A DNA stretch of 64,000 nucleotides from Hyperoplus lanceolatus (GCA_026929865.2 CM049414.1:19949501-20013500), one strand, 5' to 3'. Numbered from the stretch's first letter, positions 39,771-54,476 are shown. Made by a program: numbers and translations. Notes: generated by a model not told the origin, from the sequence alone.

Positions 39771-40210
39771 TGGAAGAGGGCAGACAGGCAACCAGTAAGC
39801 AAAGCAAAAATGAATTTAAAGATTGAACAAGCAAGTGAGTAGAAAGAGTACTATCCTGATGGACGGTGAATCAGTGCTGATGTGAGGCAATAGCAGGCGG
39901 GGAGCATCCGTTCCTAGGACAGCTGGTTCCGCACAGAACTCGGAGTCAGTCGAGTAGCATGGAGAGTGCTTGGTAGACAGAGGGAGAGAACCCCCGGGGC
40001 AACGCTCAGCCAATCATGGAAGATGGAGAACATGGAGAGCAAATGTCAGAGAAATGATATCAATTATGCAATTAGCATCGGCAGGTTAATTTTTCAGTGG
40101 GAGGACAACCGGTACTCAGGCCCAGACAAACCGAGACCGAGGCAGCTCCTCAGGCTGTTAATAGTAACGTTATAACAATGGTAAACAATATGAACACAAT
40201 TAACATTAAA

Positions 40211-41254
40211 TTACATTGATTTACACTCTACCGTTCCCCACCGACACACAATCGGCGCCAGCCACCCAGACCCAGAGCCTGCCCCCCAGCACCCCGCCCC
40301 CAGAGAGCAAGCCCCAGTGCGGCACTTGTCCCGAGGAGGACCGGGGCCATAGATAGAGAATAGAGTATAGAATAGGGAAATAGCCAAATGCACCGCTGCC
40401 ACGAGGAGCAACCACAGCCGAAACCCCCGGAGGGGCGGCCCGTACAGCCCACTCGGGCCCGCCGGACCGGCCATGCCCAGCCCATGAGTCAAGGCCAGAG
40501 GCGCCAAGCACAAAGGGGGAAGCCGCCATCGCACACCCAGATAGACGGCCGGAGGAGCACGAGCGGGCAGCAAACACAGAGCCAACAGTGACGCCACAGA
40601 GCGGACCGCCAGGCAGGGATAAATGATTAAAACAGTTTAAAAACAGTTAAAAACAGTTTAAAAGCAGTTAAAAACAGTTAAAACGCAAAATGCATAGATT
40701 GCTTCTATCCGCCCCATGACAATCTAGTATCTCCCGAGGCGGTCAAAAGCAACCCGCGTCTAACGATTAAAAACATCGCAGTGCCCACCTACCAGTGCAA
40801 CAATTACACAATCTGCACCCGATGCCCCATTTCCACCCCACCCAACGGTCCAGTCAGGCAATAGCACGGCGCCACTGCAGACGCCTGAGCACGCACCCCG
40901 ACACCACCACCCCCCCGGCCACCCCCAGCCCAGAGCACACCAATGACAGCGGCAGGCAGCGCCGCCGCCCCAGTGCCCCACCCCCAGCCCCGTCAGCCGA
41001 CATGACCACCCAGCCAAGCCCCGGAGGCCACCGCGACCGCCTGTCCGGAGGCAAGGCATGGTCCCACCCCCCAGCAGCGGTGCCCACGGACAGACGCCAA
41101 TTTGCCCCAGCCCGAGCGGCCAGGGCAGCCCACCGGAACAGCCCAAGACCGGCACCTACCCCAGAGCAAACTCCCCCCCAGCAGAGGCCAGAGAACCGAC
41201 CCCAGACAGGGTGACCCGCCACCGACCCCGCGCCAGCAGAGAGGTGGATGAGCG
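40211..41254 (-). other. GC-rich L2 3' untranslated region
   Basis: Strongly GC-rich compared with all neighbours, starting right after the RT stop codon on the minus strand. Long frames are open on both strands (for example 40795-41214 plus, 139 codons, proline/arginine-rich; 40760-41155 minus, 131 codons), but they are compositional, overlap each other and lack motifs. It is most simply the LINE 3' UTR. A separate insertion is possible, though no terminal repeats mark one. Confidence 0.6.
40626..40684 (-). repeat. Short tandem repeat, AAACAGTT(T)AA units
   Basis: About five units of roughly 11 bp based on AAAACAGTTTAA with small variations, within the L2 3' region. Confidence 0.85.
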
Positions 41255-43434
41255 CTAACCAAAGGTTAATTCAAAGAGATACGTCTTAAGTTTAGACTTG
41301 AACACCTCGATAGACTCAGATTGTCTGATCTCTATCGGGAGTGTGTTCCATAACGAAGGAGCTCCATACGAGAAAGCCCTGCTGCCGGCAGCTTTCTTAA
41401 CTCTGGGGACAGACAGGAGCTCTGCAGTCGTAGACCGTAGTGCCTGTGATGGGGCATATCGCGCAACTAGGTCAGACAAATATGAAGGTGCAAGCCCATT
41501 TAATGCCTTATAGGTCAATAGCAGCACCTTAAAGTCGGATCTGACATGAACCGGAAGCCAGTGGAGTGACGCAAGAACGGGGGTGATGTGGTCGTATTTT
41601 CTAGTTCTGGTCAAAAGCCTCGCCGCAGCATTTTATACCTTTTGTAAGCGTTGAGTACTTGCCCTGGGCATCCCAGACAGTAGTACGTTACAATAGTCAA
41701 GCCGAGAAGATACGAAGGCGTGTATTAATATTTCCGCATCAGCAATGGACAGGCTGGATCGTATTTTTGATATATTCCGTAAGTGAAAAAACACAATTTT
41801 GGTAATCTCTTTGACGTGTTGATCAAAGGACAGGTTGGAGTCGAACTTAACACCAAGATTTCTTGCTGTTAAGCTTTGAGAGATAACGCAATTGTCGGAA
41901 TTAATTGTCAGTTGCTCAAGCTGATTTCTAACGTGTGCGGGACCGATTAATAACAATTCAGTTTTTTCTGAATTTAAGAGCAGAAAGTTTTGCGACATCC
42001 AGCTTTTAACAGCGGATAAGCAGGCCTCTAAATTAGCGATTTGAGTAACATCATTAACTCTGACCGGGACATAGAACTGAGTATCATCCGCGTAGCAGTG
42101 AAAATTGACCCCGAAGCTACGAATAATTTGACCAATCGGAGAAATATACAAAGAGAAAAGCAGAGGTCCAAGAACAGATCCTTGAGGTACTCCGTATTTC
42201 ACGTCAGTGAATATGGATGTACTGTTGTTGTAGGAGATGCACTGAGTTCTACCGGATAGGTATGATTTCAGCCAATCGTGGGCCAGTCCTGTAACGCCAA
42301 ACAGGTTTTCCAGCCGATCCAGGAGTATGTCATGGTCGATGGTGTCAAACGCTGCACTGAGGTCCAACAATAGAAGCACCGAGGCCGTATTGGAGTCCAT
42401 CATCAACAGAGCATCATTAACTACTTTAGTGAGCGCGGTTTCAGTTGAGTGACGTGCCCTAAAGGCAGACTGAAACGGTTCAAAAAGTTCATTACTAGTC
42501 AAGTGATCAGAGAGCTGTTGCGCCACTACACGTTCTAGTATTTTGGATAAATAAGGCAAATTTGACACTGGGCGATAATTAATCAGATCATCAGGATCCA
42601 AATTGGGTTTCTTGAGAAGGGGTTTCACCACAGCAGCCTTAAAGGAAGTGGGAACAGTACCAGTCATTAATGAAAGGTTGACAACATCATGTATTGTAGG
42701 ACCCAGGGTTTGCCAGAGTTCTTTGAACAATTTGGCAGGCAAGGGATTAAGAAGGCAGGTCGTTGGTTTTGAGATTTTGACTATTTGAGTCAGTTCTTCA
42801 TACGGAACAGGCTCAAAGTTATTAAGTAAACCGATATTACGCTTACACGCAGGTATCGTGCAATTCGTTGTACCAAAGGAACTGATTTGGTTTCTAATAT
42901 TGATAATTTTACTATCAAAATAGTCAATAAAATATTGCACAGTGTGGATTGAGCGATTTGATGATTGCATTTTTTTTTGTAAGTTTGGTGTCAACAGTGT
43001 CAAATAAAATTTTTGGATTACTCTTATTCCTATTAATAAGAGAAGAGTAATATGCCTTTTTTGCTACATTTAGAGCACGCTTGTAGATTGAGACGCTATC
43101 TCTCCAAGGCCGGTAGGTGGACTCTTGTTTTGATTTTCTCCATCTTTGTTCGAATCTCCTGCATTCCTTTTTCAGAGCTCGAGTGTGGTCAGTAAACCAG
43201 GGAGAAGCCCTCATCGTTCGTCTGGTTTTTGTAGAGAGAGGTGCCACAGAATCCAGGAGGGTAGAGAAGGTTGAGTTCAGCGCGGCTGTCAGGTTATCGA
43301 CAGATTCGGTCAACGGTGCAAAGGAGGCCAGGGCCGTGGGAAGTTGATCCAGTAAGGTTGTTACAGTTGACGCACCGATATGGCGAGTGATTACCACTGC
43401 TCCATCGTCCTGATATGCTCCTCTAATTGTTAAC
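41255..43434 (-). pseudogene. L2 reverse transcriptase (ORF2), inactivated
   Basis: Read 43434 to 41255 the frames give, in order, a linker region (SPWFTDHTRALKKECRRFEQ near the middle of the first frame), then a reverse transcriptase with motif A LDLSAAFD, motif B GVPQGSVLGPLLFSLYIS and motif C YADD (about residues 212-220, 271-288 and 304-307 of the 456-codon frame 43003-41633), then the L2 C-terminal region (HITPVLASLHWLPV, GLAPSYLSDLV, LWNTLPIEIR). Two lesions are visible. A frame change occurs near the nine-base A run (minus strand, about 42970), where the linker frame hands over to the RT frame. A TAA at 41633-41635 falls where the family has glutamine (LQKVQNAAARLL expected from the family, stop after LQKV here). 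The catalytic motifs are intact but the protein cannot be made whole, and the endonuclease is absent. Confidence 0.93.
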
Positions 43435-43453
43435 ACAATTAGAGGAGCATATC
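43412..43453. repeat. Perfect palindrome at the L2 5' truncation point
   Basis: Arms GATATGCTCCTCTAATTGT (43412-43430) and its exact reverse complement (43435-43453) are separated by TAAC. The left arm is inside L2 coding sequence, so the right arm is an inverted copy of the LINE end. Confidence 0.92.
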
Positions 43454-45230
43454 ATCAATGTACTATGGACAATGGATTATAATCAATATTTTTTATTTAT
43501 AACAAGGTTTCAAATGGCAATCGGAAAACAATGAAACAATGGGTCACTCTTAATGATGAACCTACTGAGAATTATTAACTCAATTCACAGCTCCCCTCGG
43601 CTTCTCAGAACTTTATATCATGTTTCTGGTAATTGGTGATTGGTTATTGGTAAGCCATAAAGCTGCTGCTTTACTGTTGTTGTTGTTGTTGACTCTCGCT
43701 GCTCTCATAGCATCATTTACAGCCCCCAAAACCCACTTTGCACTATCTGTTCAGCAGGAAACAGCAGACAGGATTGTGGACAGTGTTATGTTTACTTTGG
43801 TCACAATCTTAGTTTAGCGTGTAACCATTCTAACATTTCACTGAGAAATGTATCTGCATGTCAAAGCTGTGGCGATATTTCACACTGGACCAGAGCGGTG
43901 GGGTGACTTATTCAATACAAAACCATTTTTTCAAATAAACAAATGCAATATTTTATACTGTATTCCTCCATATCAAACCATGTTTACTTACAGCAGTGTG
44001 TCCTCCAGAGCACACTGAAGAAATAGTGACTTATAGTGGACTTTAAGTGAGAACCTTCTACGTTGAATAAAAACTAAAAGACTCCTGCCCTACTCTCTTG
44101 ACCAGCCAGGACACAGCAAACATACACTTTGAGAGTATGTCAGAGGGTGAATCCAAACAAGCCTTTACTAAGGAAGTGGGGCTTTAGGCCAAAAAGAGGG
44201 CGGATGAAAGGGAATCCCAAACCCAAGCCACTTTTTAAGACAAATAAGGAGATAAAGAGGGTACACACACCCTTATTTTTAGAAAAATGTGAGGGAAATG
44301 TTACTTCCTATACCCTCCCCCTTTGTCCGAGAACATCACACCAACCATTGCCGTCTTGAGGTGGTTTTGTGGAGAACCCTAAATAAAAATGCTACTGGAG
44401 CTTTGTGGGCATATGCAGTAATTTGAACCAGTCAAATTTAACACTGTTGAACATCTTGAGAAAACAGCATTATTGATGTCAAACAATGCTTACCAAAAAC
44501 TTTTTTTCCGCTGCATACAAATTCCTCAATTCATTACAAGTTGTAGTCACTTCTAAGCTCTACGCCTTGCACTTCAGCTGGTAAACAGAATGGATGTCTG
44601 GGGCAAAAAAAATAAAAAATAAGCACCCAATTTAACGCACCTCTAACCATATTTGCCGCGTATATCATTGTCATCTGTTTTACCTTGAAGCGAGTACTTT
44701 GTGAAAGAAACAGTACGTGCGGACCAAAGAAAAGCTCCAGACACGAGCCCTGCTGTGTACAAAGCGCCACCATGTTGATGTTTGTTTTCCCTGCAGAGAG
44801 TGCATCAGACCACAGTGACACTAACCCTGCTCGACTTTAAGAACAAATGGCAGGAGGAGAGAGTGCACGCACACAGCCAAGGTCCTTTCTGCCCCTGTGG
44901 CTGCCCGCTGATGGAGGATGATAAATGGCTGAACATGGCCGAAGCCTCATTTGGCTCTCGCAGCATCAGGTGATAAAAGCCGAGCCCTTGTCAGGGATGG
45001 AGTGTGCTCTGCTTTGCAAGGACAAGGCATCACACCCATGGAGACACTAGAGGAGAACAGACTTAATATTCACAGCAGGCAGGCAGGAAGGCTGTGGAAA
45101 TGCCAGAGATGTGTCGAGACCCAAGCTTGTAGCCGAGTTAAAAGGGAAGTATTTTCTGCAATCACACACAAAAGCGAAACTACAGCATCCATTTATAGTA
45201 TCGCTCATCATTAACCTGTCAGAGCGAACA
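43454..45230. other. Unique non-coding stretch
   Basis: No supported gene. A 64-codon plus-strand frame at 44782-44973 has AG and GT dinucleotides around part of it, but no family similarity (see rejected items). (GTT)n-like units lie near 43677-43691. Confidence 0.4.
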
Positions 45231-45577
45231 TTAAAGCTATAGTGCGTGACTTTTTGATATGAATGACGAATGACGGTCACATACAAGCCATCACCAAACG
45301 AATGAAAAAAAAGTTGATTAAGCCTATCAGCTCGACAAAAGTCTGTATGGCAGCGTTTACAAACTGGTGTCACCCCCATACACTGGCGCAGGAGCTCAAA
45401 AAAATCCCAAGAAGCGCCAAAGAAATGTCTAAGTTGTTGATTCTTCTACTGCTGAGAAAACACCTTGACGTACAGCAGAAGGCATCCAAGGCTTACCTAA
45501 TTTAGATGCACTGACAGTGTTTTGTATTACTCAGGAATTCCTCATGGGTGCAACAAAAGCAACGCACTAAAGCTTAA
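45231..45577 (+). mobile_element. Miniature TTAA-type element, family A, copy 2
   Basis: TTAA at 45231-45234 and 45574-45577 flank inverted ends AGCTATAGTGCGTGAC and AACGCACTAAAGC. The sequence matches the reverse complement of 10574-10898 along most of its length. No coding capacity. Confidence 0.75.
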
Positions 45578-47540
45578 ACCAAGATATGATCCTGTTATTT
45601 AAAACTCACCTCAGACAGAGATGATGATGACTTAGCACAGAGGGTTGAAAATGCCGAATGTTGCTTCCTAGCACTGCAACACTATTCTCGACCAGTTCTG
45701 GACTCACACATGGACCCTGCTGACTTATTTGTAGCGTAGTGACTGAGGAAGCACAAGGGGGGTGGAGGTCGTTTGGCAACCGCTGCACACTTTTGGACGA
45801 TGGGGATGGTTAATTATCTTAGGGGGCTTTACCAGGCTAATCACTCATCAAACATCCCTGCATAATGTGAATCTACTGCGAGGAAGTGAAAAGAAGAATC
45901 TTTTAATTAAAGGAAGCACACAAACAAAGCAAAAGCTACGGCTAATTATATCGAATCAGTTTGCAATCATAACGTTGCATGTCTCAATTACAGGATTTCA
46001 GTGCCCTCATCACTGCAATCGCAAACGCCGTGTTTGGATTTCAGCAGCCGGCCTCCTTTGTTTGAAAATGCCCGTCCTGCTTCCTATTACAGGAGACTGC
46101 CTGTGGTATAATTGATTTAGTTGAAAATAATAGAGGACAGTGAACAGGAAAGTCTCGAAGGAAATAGCATCTGTCATCTGACTCACATTCTATTATAACA
46201 CGCTGTACGCTCGATTCAATCTCCTGATGTCCAAAACTAATGAAGTGGTATTTGCATGCACACTGACACCACATGGACATAAAATGATCATTTTTCCTTC
46301 AAGAGAATGTCAAGTATATTTAAGAAAATATATATGTGAAATAGTGTCACTAGAAAAACAATGGGAAAGTGAGAACATTTATTTGACGAAATGCAAAAAG
46401 AGGATATGAGCTGGATATGAGCTTCAGCACCCAACAGAAAATGTCACGAACATAAGGTTTAGTATTCATGATTGCACTGTAGCTTGAAAACAGTCTGGTC
46501 CAATATTCATTTCACATGTATCTTTCATGTACATTATCCATGTACATGTATAGTGATCTTCAGCTGAATTGTGGTCCTCATAAGTGAAAGCATGATACGT
46601 AGTACTGTTATTGTGTTCTTTCTCATGGTTTGGTCAAGGATGAGGGGTCATTAACATCATCCAATACGAGGGAAAACCTAATGCTGAGATGGATACAATA
46701 TCGTCTTCAGAAGAAAAAAGAATGGACCTGTTAAATATATGCCATGTTTGATATGATTATTCACATGATCCTATCCTAGCCATAGGTTTTCTTGCAATTA
46801 TTCCTGACAATATTAATGTCAATATGTCAGTGCTCTAATTTACCTCCTGTCAATCCGTTGCTGCATGCCAAATATTAGCCATCTGGTATGGCAGCGTGTG
46901 GGGCTACAAATCTATCATATCTGTATAATAAGGAGCTGAGTGTGAATGATGTCTAATAGGCAGTCAGCTGAAGCTTTTCATGAGCTGGAATTTCCATAAC
47001 TCATTATCCTGCAGGTTTAATAACTCTTATCATATTAATTACGCGGCGTACAGACACATAAATCTAAGGCATTCATATTTAAAGGATATACGATTTCTGT
47101 TAACAGTTGTTTGCTATTTTCTGATGGATGGCTTCGGAACGGCCCGTAGTTTGTCTTCTGTCTGGTGTGGTACAGAGGGGAGGTAGGAAAGACTGAGTCA
47201 GTCGGGAAAATATTAAGTAAATCTCAAGGTAGAATGTGTTTAAGAACAAATCTCAAATGTTTTACTTCAAATAATCCTTGTGTGTGTACAAGTTACTTAT
47301 ATTTTTTCATATCATGTTAATATATTTTCCCCCTCCAGTTCCAAACAGCCATTGATTTCCAGTTTCAGTTTTGTAAGGTATGAAAATAAACAGCAAGGCT
47401 ACTCTTGGGACTTCACCAAACATCAAATTTGCATTCATTCTTATTAATAATACATCCTAATGTCATAGTTATTCAGTTTAAGTGCACATTTAATTCAAAA
47501 ACTCTAACTATATTACCTCAGAGAAAATGTTATTTAGACT
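45578..47540. other. Unique non-coding stretch; candidate regulatory DNA near 46.8-47.1 kb
   Basis: No gene or repeat recognised. 46780-47120 is repeat-free, with even composition, ATTA/TAAT cores and few homopolymers, unlike the transposon remains around it. Conservation cannot be assessed from this sequence. Confidence 0.4.
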
Positions 47541-47820
47541 TAGGGCCGGTTTCGGAGACAAGGCTTAAGCCTAGTCCCAGACTAAAATGCTGTTTGAGCT
47601 GGCTTAACTGAAATTCACTTGCACAGACGTATCTTAAAATAGTCGTGGATTAAGCCTGTTCTGGATTAAACAAAGCCGATTGCAAAATTGAGCATTAGAG
47701 CTACTCCAGGACTAAATTGGACTGAATTGAAGCTTAAACTAATCTGCCAAGGAGGCAGGTTTAACTCCCGCTTAGTAGGCTAGGCTACTGTTTGTGAAAC
47801 TGAGCTTGGATTGTTTGGAA

Positions 47821-48745
47821 TAGGGCTGGGCGATATGGGCAAAAATCAATATCTCGATATTTTTTTACTATATCTCCATACACGATATATATCTCGATAT
47901 ATTTCAAATCTCCTCTAGAGCACATCCTAAATGCTCAATTTAATTATTTTTTTGCATAACATCACACCAGTAATATGATTTAAATAGTCCCTGCAAAATG
48001 TGTCTGCACTAACAATGCATTAGGCTACATGAAACATGTTTATATTCTTTAGTGCTTTCTATTGGAACAATTTGAAACTTGCACATGGCAAAGAGTTTGC
48101 ACATTGTATTGATTATTCTACATCCTTCCACTCCCATACAATGGATCCAGCATTATTTTATTTGGAAACAGTTTTTTCCATCTTCTGTTAATCTGTAAAC
48201 TGAGAACACTAATTATGACTCATTACAACCACTTACTAATTGTTTATCACCACTAACCCCCTGAAGATAGCAGCCACACTTTAAATGCAGAACCGGTTTT
48301 GATCCATAATAGTAGTCTATGTGTATAAAAGGCTCTGACATGTATAATGGTTACTGTCGCTTTAAGAGCAGTTGCTCTTTAGTGTAAGTTAAGTTTCGTT
48401 TTCTGCCTGTTAGTCCGAGAGAGATTGATGCGAGCGCAAACAGCAGGTGGCTCATCGTCCCTCTGTTACCTGCCTTATTGTTTAATTCTCCTGTATTGAG
48501 TTAATGAAAATAAAACTAGAAGACAATCAGAGGATTTAAATAAATACGGCTGAGAATAATAGCCTATAGTCTAAAGAAAGCAAAGTCTCATCATCATCAT
48601 TCCTTGCATTCTAACCGATGCACCATTCCTGGATGCTATTCATACCTATTGATCTAGCCCTCCTGCATTATCACTAAAACACTGTTTTATTTTATAAAAA
48701 ATACTCGCAAATGTAGCCTACTTTACATAGACTTTTAGTTAATAA
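47821..48745 (+). mobile_element. hAT-like element fragment inside Harbinger
   Basis: Begins TAGGGCTGGGCGATATGGGC followed by alternating ATCTCGATAT motifs to about 47910, a left-end signature I associate with a common fish hAT family. No matching right end is found, so the copy is truncated on the right. No coding capacity. Confidence 0.55.
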
Positions 48746-48750
48746 ACGGT

Positions 48751-49030
48751 GTGCACCTCAGAGTGGCCTTTTATTGTGGACAGTCTAAGGCACACCTGTG
48801 CACTAATCATGATGTCAGATCAGCATCTTGATGTGGCACACCTGTGAGGTGGGATGGATTATCTCAGCAAAGCAGAAGTGCTCACTATCACACATTTAGA
48901 CAGATTTGTGAACAATGTTTGAGAGAAATGGTACAATTGTGTATCTGGAATGAATTTTAGATCTTTAAGTCCATCTCATGAAAAATGGGAGCAAAAACAA
49001 AAGTGTTGCGTTTATATTTTTGTTGAGTAT
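48751..49030 (+). mobile_element. DNA-element right half inside Harbinger
   Basis: The segment contains GGCACACCTGTGAGGTGGGA and ends with AAAAGTGTTGCGTTTATATT and TTTTTGTTGAGTATA, a right-end block I recognise from a widespread fish element whose left end would be the reverse complement. That left end is absent, so the copy is truncated. It lies directly before the transposase relic and has removed or displaced its 5' part. Confidence 0.55.
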
Positions 49031-49039
49031 AGAATAGTT

Positions 49040-49755
49040 CACAAAGTCTGCAGTGCCAATTGTGAACTGAGGAGTCTTTACATCAAGTTCCCTGATGCTG
49101 CTGGAAAGCCAACTATAAAGTGCAATTCTATGAATATGGGCACTTCCCAGGAGTGATTGGCTGTATAGACGGATGTCATGTTCCCATCAAGTGTCCATCA
49201 ACTCCTGATGCAGAGGAATACAGGAATCGTAAGAACTGTTTTTCAATCAATGTTCAGGGTGTATGCACTCCTAATTTGGAGATTTCAAACATTGTTGCCC
49301 GTTGGAAAGGTGCAACCCATGATTCAAGGATTTTTCTCAACTCTTCATTGTGTGCACAATTTGAGAGAGGACAACATAGTGGACTACTACTTGGTGATAG
49401 TGAATATGGTCAGAGTAACTATTTATTCACACCACATCTAAATCCCACAACAGCTGAGCAGCAAAGGTACATCAGAGCTCATATCCGTACTAGAGGGATG
49501 ATCGAGCGTATGTTTGGAGTATGGAAAACTCGATTCCAGTGCTTACGAAATACGCTTCGTTTCAAGCCAAGAAGATGCTGCAAAGTGATCATTGCTACAG
49601 CTGTGCTGCACAACTACCTGAAGCAGCATGGCTGTCCTGATCTGCCAATGGAAGATCAGGATGATGCAGATGTGCCCATGGTGGCAGAGGCAGCCAATGA
49701 TCAGCGAGGACTTGCACACAGAGCTGCTTTCACAGTGCAGCACTTCAGCATTTAA
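49040..49755 (+). pseudogene. Harbinger (HARBI1-like) DDE transposase, 5'-truncated and frameshifted
   Basis: The 211-codon frame from 49120 carries the DDE_Tnp_4 signature: GVIGCIDGCHVPI (first Asp about residue 17), LLLGDSEYG (second Asp, 93) and RGMIERMFGVWKTRF (Glu, 129). It ends at a TAA at 49755. Just upstream a second frame reads LRSLYIKFPDAAGKPTIKC, also typical of the family, and the two join only through a frameshift near 49115-49120. The N-terminal half is gone; other repeats occupy its place. Intact HARBI1-type transposases are about 350-400 residues. The catalytic triad is preserved, but the product would be truncated. It converges on the Myb-like gene with a gap of about 170 bp. 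Confidence 0.93.
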
Positions 49756-49923
49756 ATATGGAATGTATTCATTATGGTATAGTTTTGCTTGCATACTGTT
49801 TCTGTACAAAATTACAATAATGTAGCAAAATTAAACGAGTAAACCAAGGCTGGTTAAAATGTAGTTTGTGATGATTAATACTCACTCACACATGCCAAAT
49901 GACAATACATTTATTTTTATTTT

Positions 49924-51115
49924 TCACAATTCCTCATATTCACCATGGCTACTGGTATGCAGAATTCTTTTTTGGAGCATAGCCCTCTCTCCCAATTTCA
50001 TATCCAGTTCAACCTCTAGAATTCTCATTTTCATTTCATGTTCTTCTTTTAAATATTCAATTTTACGCTCATGAAATTCTCTGGCTAACTTTTCATGCAT
50101 AGTTATCTTTTTTGGTCTCTGTTGGATGGTAGCAGCTTCATCTCCCAGGGGTGCCATAGCAGATGTGTAGGATTCAGGCTCGTTGTGAACTGGCTCTTGA
50201 TTGGTTTCCTCTGGAAAAAAAGACCACTGTTCCAAACTCAAATCAACTAATATGGTCCTGTAACCAATTTACTTCCTAAGGTATATTTACCATTTGTGCT
50301 CCGTTCTCCATGTTCACTGTCCAAATGGTCATTGTCTGGAATACCATCCAGAGGTTGCTGGTGCTCTATTATACCAGACAGCAAGTCACCCAATTCATCA
50401 CGTGTCCTTTATTGGTGGTCCACCACCTGTAATAAATCGCTTTCTTCTGCTTGCTGCATTCTCTTTTTTTTAAATCCCAGTTTAATGTTCTTCCATAGAA
50501 CCTATGAAGGCAGATGTCATTCATTAGTTTTCTTTTTTGATGTCACAAAAATAATAATATGGGAAATCTGAAATACTGGTACTGATAAGGCATAATAAAA
50601 ATAAGTTTGTCTCCTGATAATTTAGGTCATGGTGGAGAAATGATTTTATTTTATATTTCTTTCCCCCTCACATATAGGTATGGATGTTCCTTTGTGCAAC
50701 ATATCTTACTCTACCACCATGTTTAACATGCATATGCCCCTTTAAAATAGGTTACTATCCTTTTAAACAGGATATTCATTCAATGTGAATGCTACAAGCA
50801 GCAGGAGTATTGTATTTGGGTAGGCCATAAATAAGCAGGGTATAGGCAACAGGAAACAAACACATATTTTTGTGCCTAATGATGAAGATTAACTCACCTG
50901 CAGTTGTTGTACTGTTATTGTGGTGACATCTTCATTTGCATTGAATGCATTGCCAATTGCAGTCCAAGCACTTCTTTTCTTCTGTTCAATAGCAGCAGTA
51001 TGGATTTTGCTTTCAATGACTGGATGGTTCGATACAATTAGTTTTAGTAGTGTTTTTTCATGCTCACTATAATTTTTGGAGCGAATTCTCTTTGCCTGTG
51101 TGTTGTCTCAAAATT
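49924..51115 (-). pseudogene. Myb/SANT-like partner gene of the Harbinger element, three exons
   Basis: Exon A (about 51105-50900) encodes RIRSKNYSEHEKTLLKLI and RSAWTAIGNAFNAN, a Myb/SANT-like domain, and ends CTGCAG before GTGAGT. Exon B (about 50503-50292) starts after CTTCATAG with VLWKNIK, continues with GGGPP and DELGDLLSGIIEHQQPLDG in different frames, and ends before GTAAAT. Exon C (about 50211-49924) starts after TTTTTCCAG and encodes NQEPVHNEPESYTSA, then a charged, coiled-coil-like EKLAREFHERKIEYLKEEHE. Consensus splice sites mark all four intron borders. Exon B needs at least two frame changes and shows TGA codons between them, and no clear start codon precedes exon A, so it is a pseudogene. 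DNA binding and nuclear import with the transposase are inferred from the family. Confidence 0.85.
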
Positions 51116-51373
51116 CACTGCAACAATGGTGTTTCATACTCCATTTAAGGTTTTCATGAGCACAATTGGACCAACAGCCTGTGCTTCCACTTAGTCTAAT
51201 GAGGCTTGAACCAGGTGTTCTCATTAAGCTTACTCCAGGACTCCATAGTCTCAGACTAACTAAGCCAAATGTATGCCATGTTCATGCAAGCCACTTAAAT
51301 AGCCAGGATTAACTAGTCTGATTTAGGCCTACTCCAGTCTTGATTTAAGCCCTGTCTCCGAAACCGGCCCTTT

Positions 51374-54476
<3,103 letters not shown>

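Larger units (their letters stand above)
39221..43434 (-). mobile_element. L2-type non-LTR retrotransposon, 5'-truncated
   Basis: Minus-strand LINE of about 4.2 kb: endonuclease-RT linker, reverse transcriptase and C-terminal region (43434-41255), then about 2 kb of 3' sequence ending near 39221 in TCAAA/ATCAAA-type units as seen on the plus strand. The 3' end block (plus strand TTTATTTGTATAGCCCAACA, 39240) is one I associate with very abundant fish LINE 3' ends. The apurinic endonuclease domain is missing, so the copy is 5'-truncated. Its truncated end meets a perfect palindrome at 43412-43453. Confidence 0.88.
47543..51370. mobile_element. PIF/Harbinger DNA transposon with two convergent genes, decayed
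   Basis: Terminal inverted repeats GGGCCGGTTTCGGAGACA (left, 47543) and TGTCTCCGAAACCGGCCC (right, ending 51370). Flanks are TTA (47540-47542) and TTT (51371-51373), consistent with the 3-bp TWA-type duplication of Harbinger elements with one mutation. The plus strand carries a DDE transposase relic (49040-49755). The minus strand carries a three-exon Myb/SANT-like gene (49924-51115). This two-gene layout is known for vertebrate Harbinger elements, where the Myb-like partner aids nuclear import and DNA binding. The left third (47821-49030) is replaced by other repeat sequence, and both genes carry lesions. Confidence 0.93.

Noticed and set aside
40795..41214. 139-codon proline/arginine-rich plus-strand frame
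   Set aside because: Antisense to the L2 3' region in GC-rich sequence that is open in many frames; no motif.
44782..44973. Possible host exon (64 codons, AG before and GT after part of it)
   Set aside because: No recognisable family, no neighbouring exons, and AG/GT dinucleotides are common by chance.
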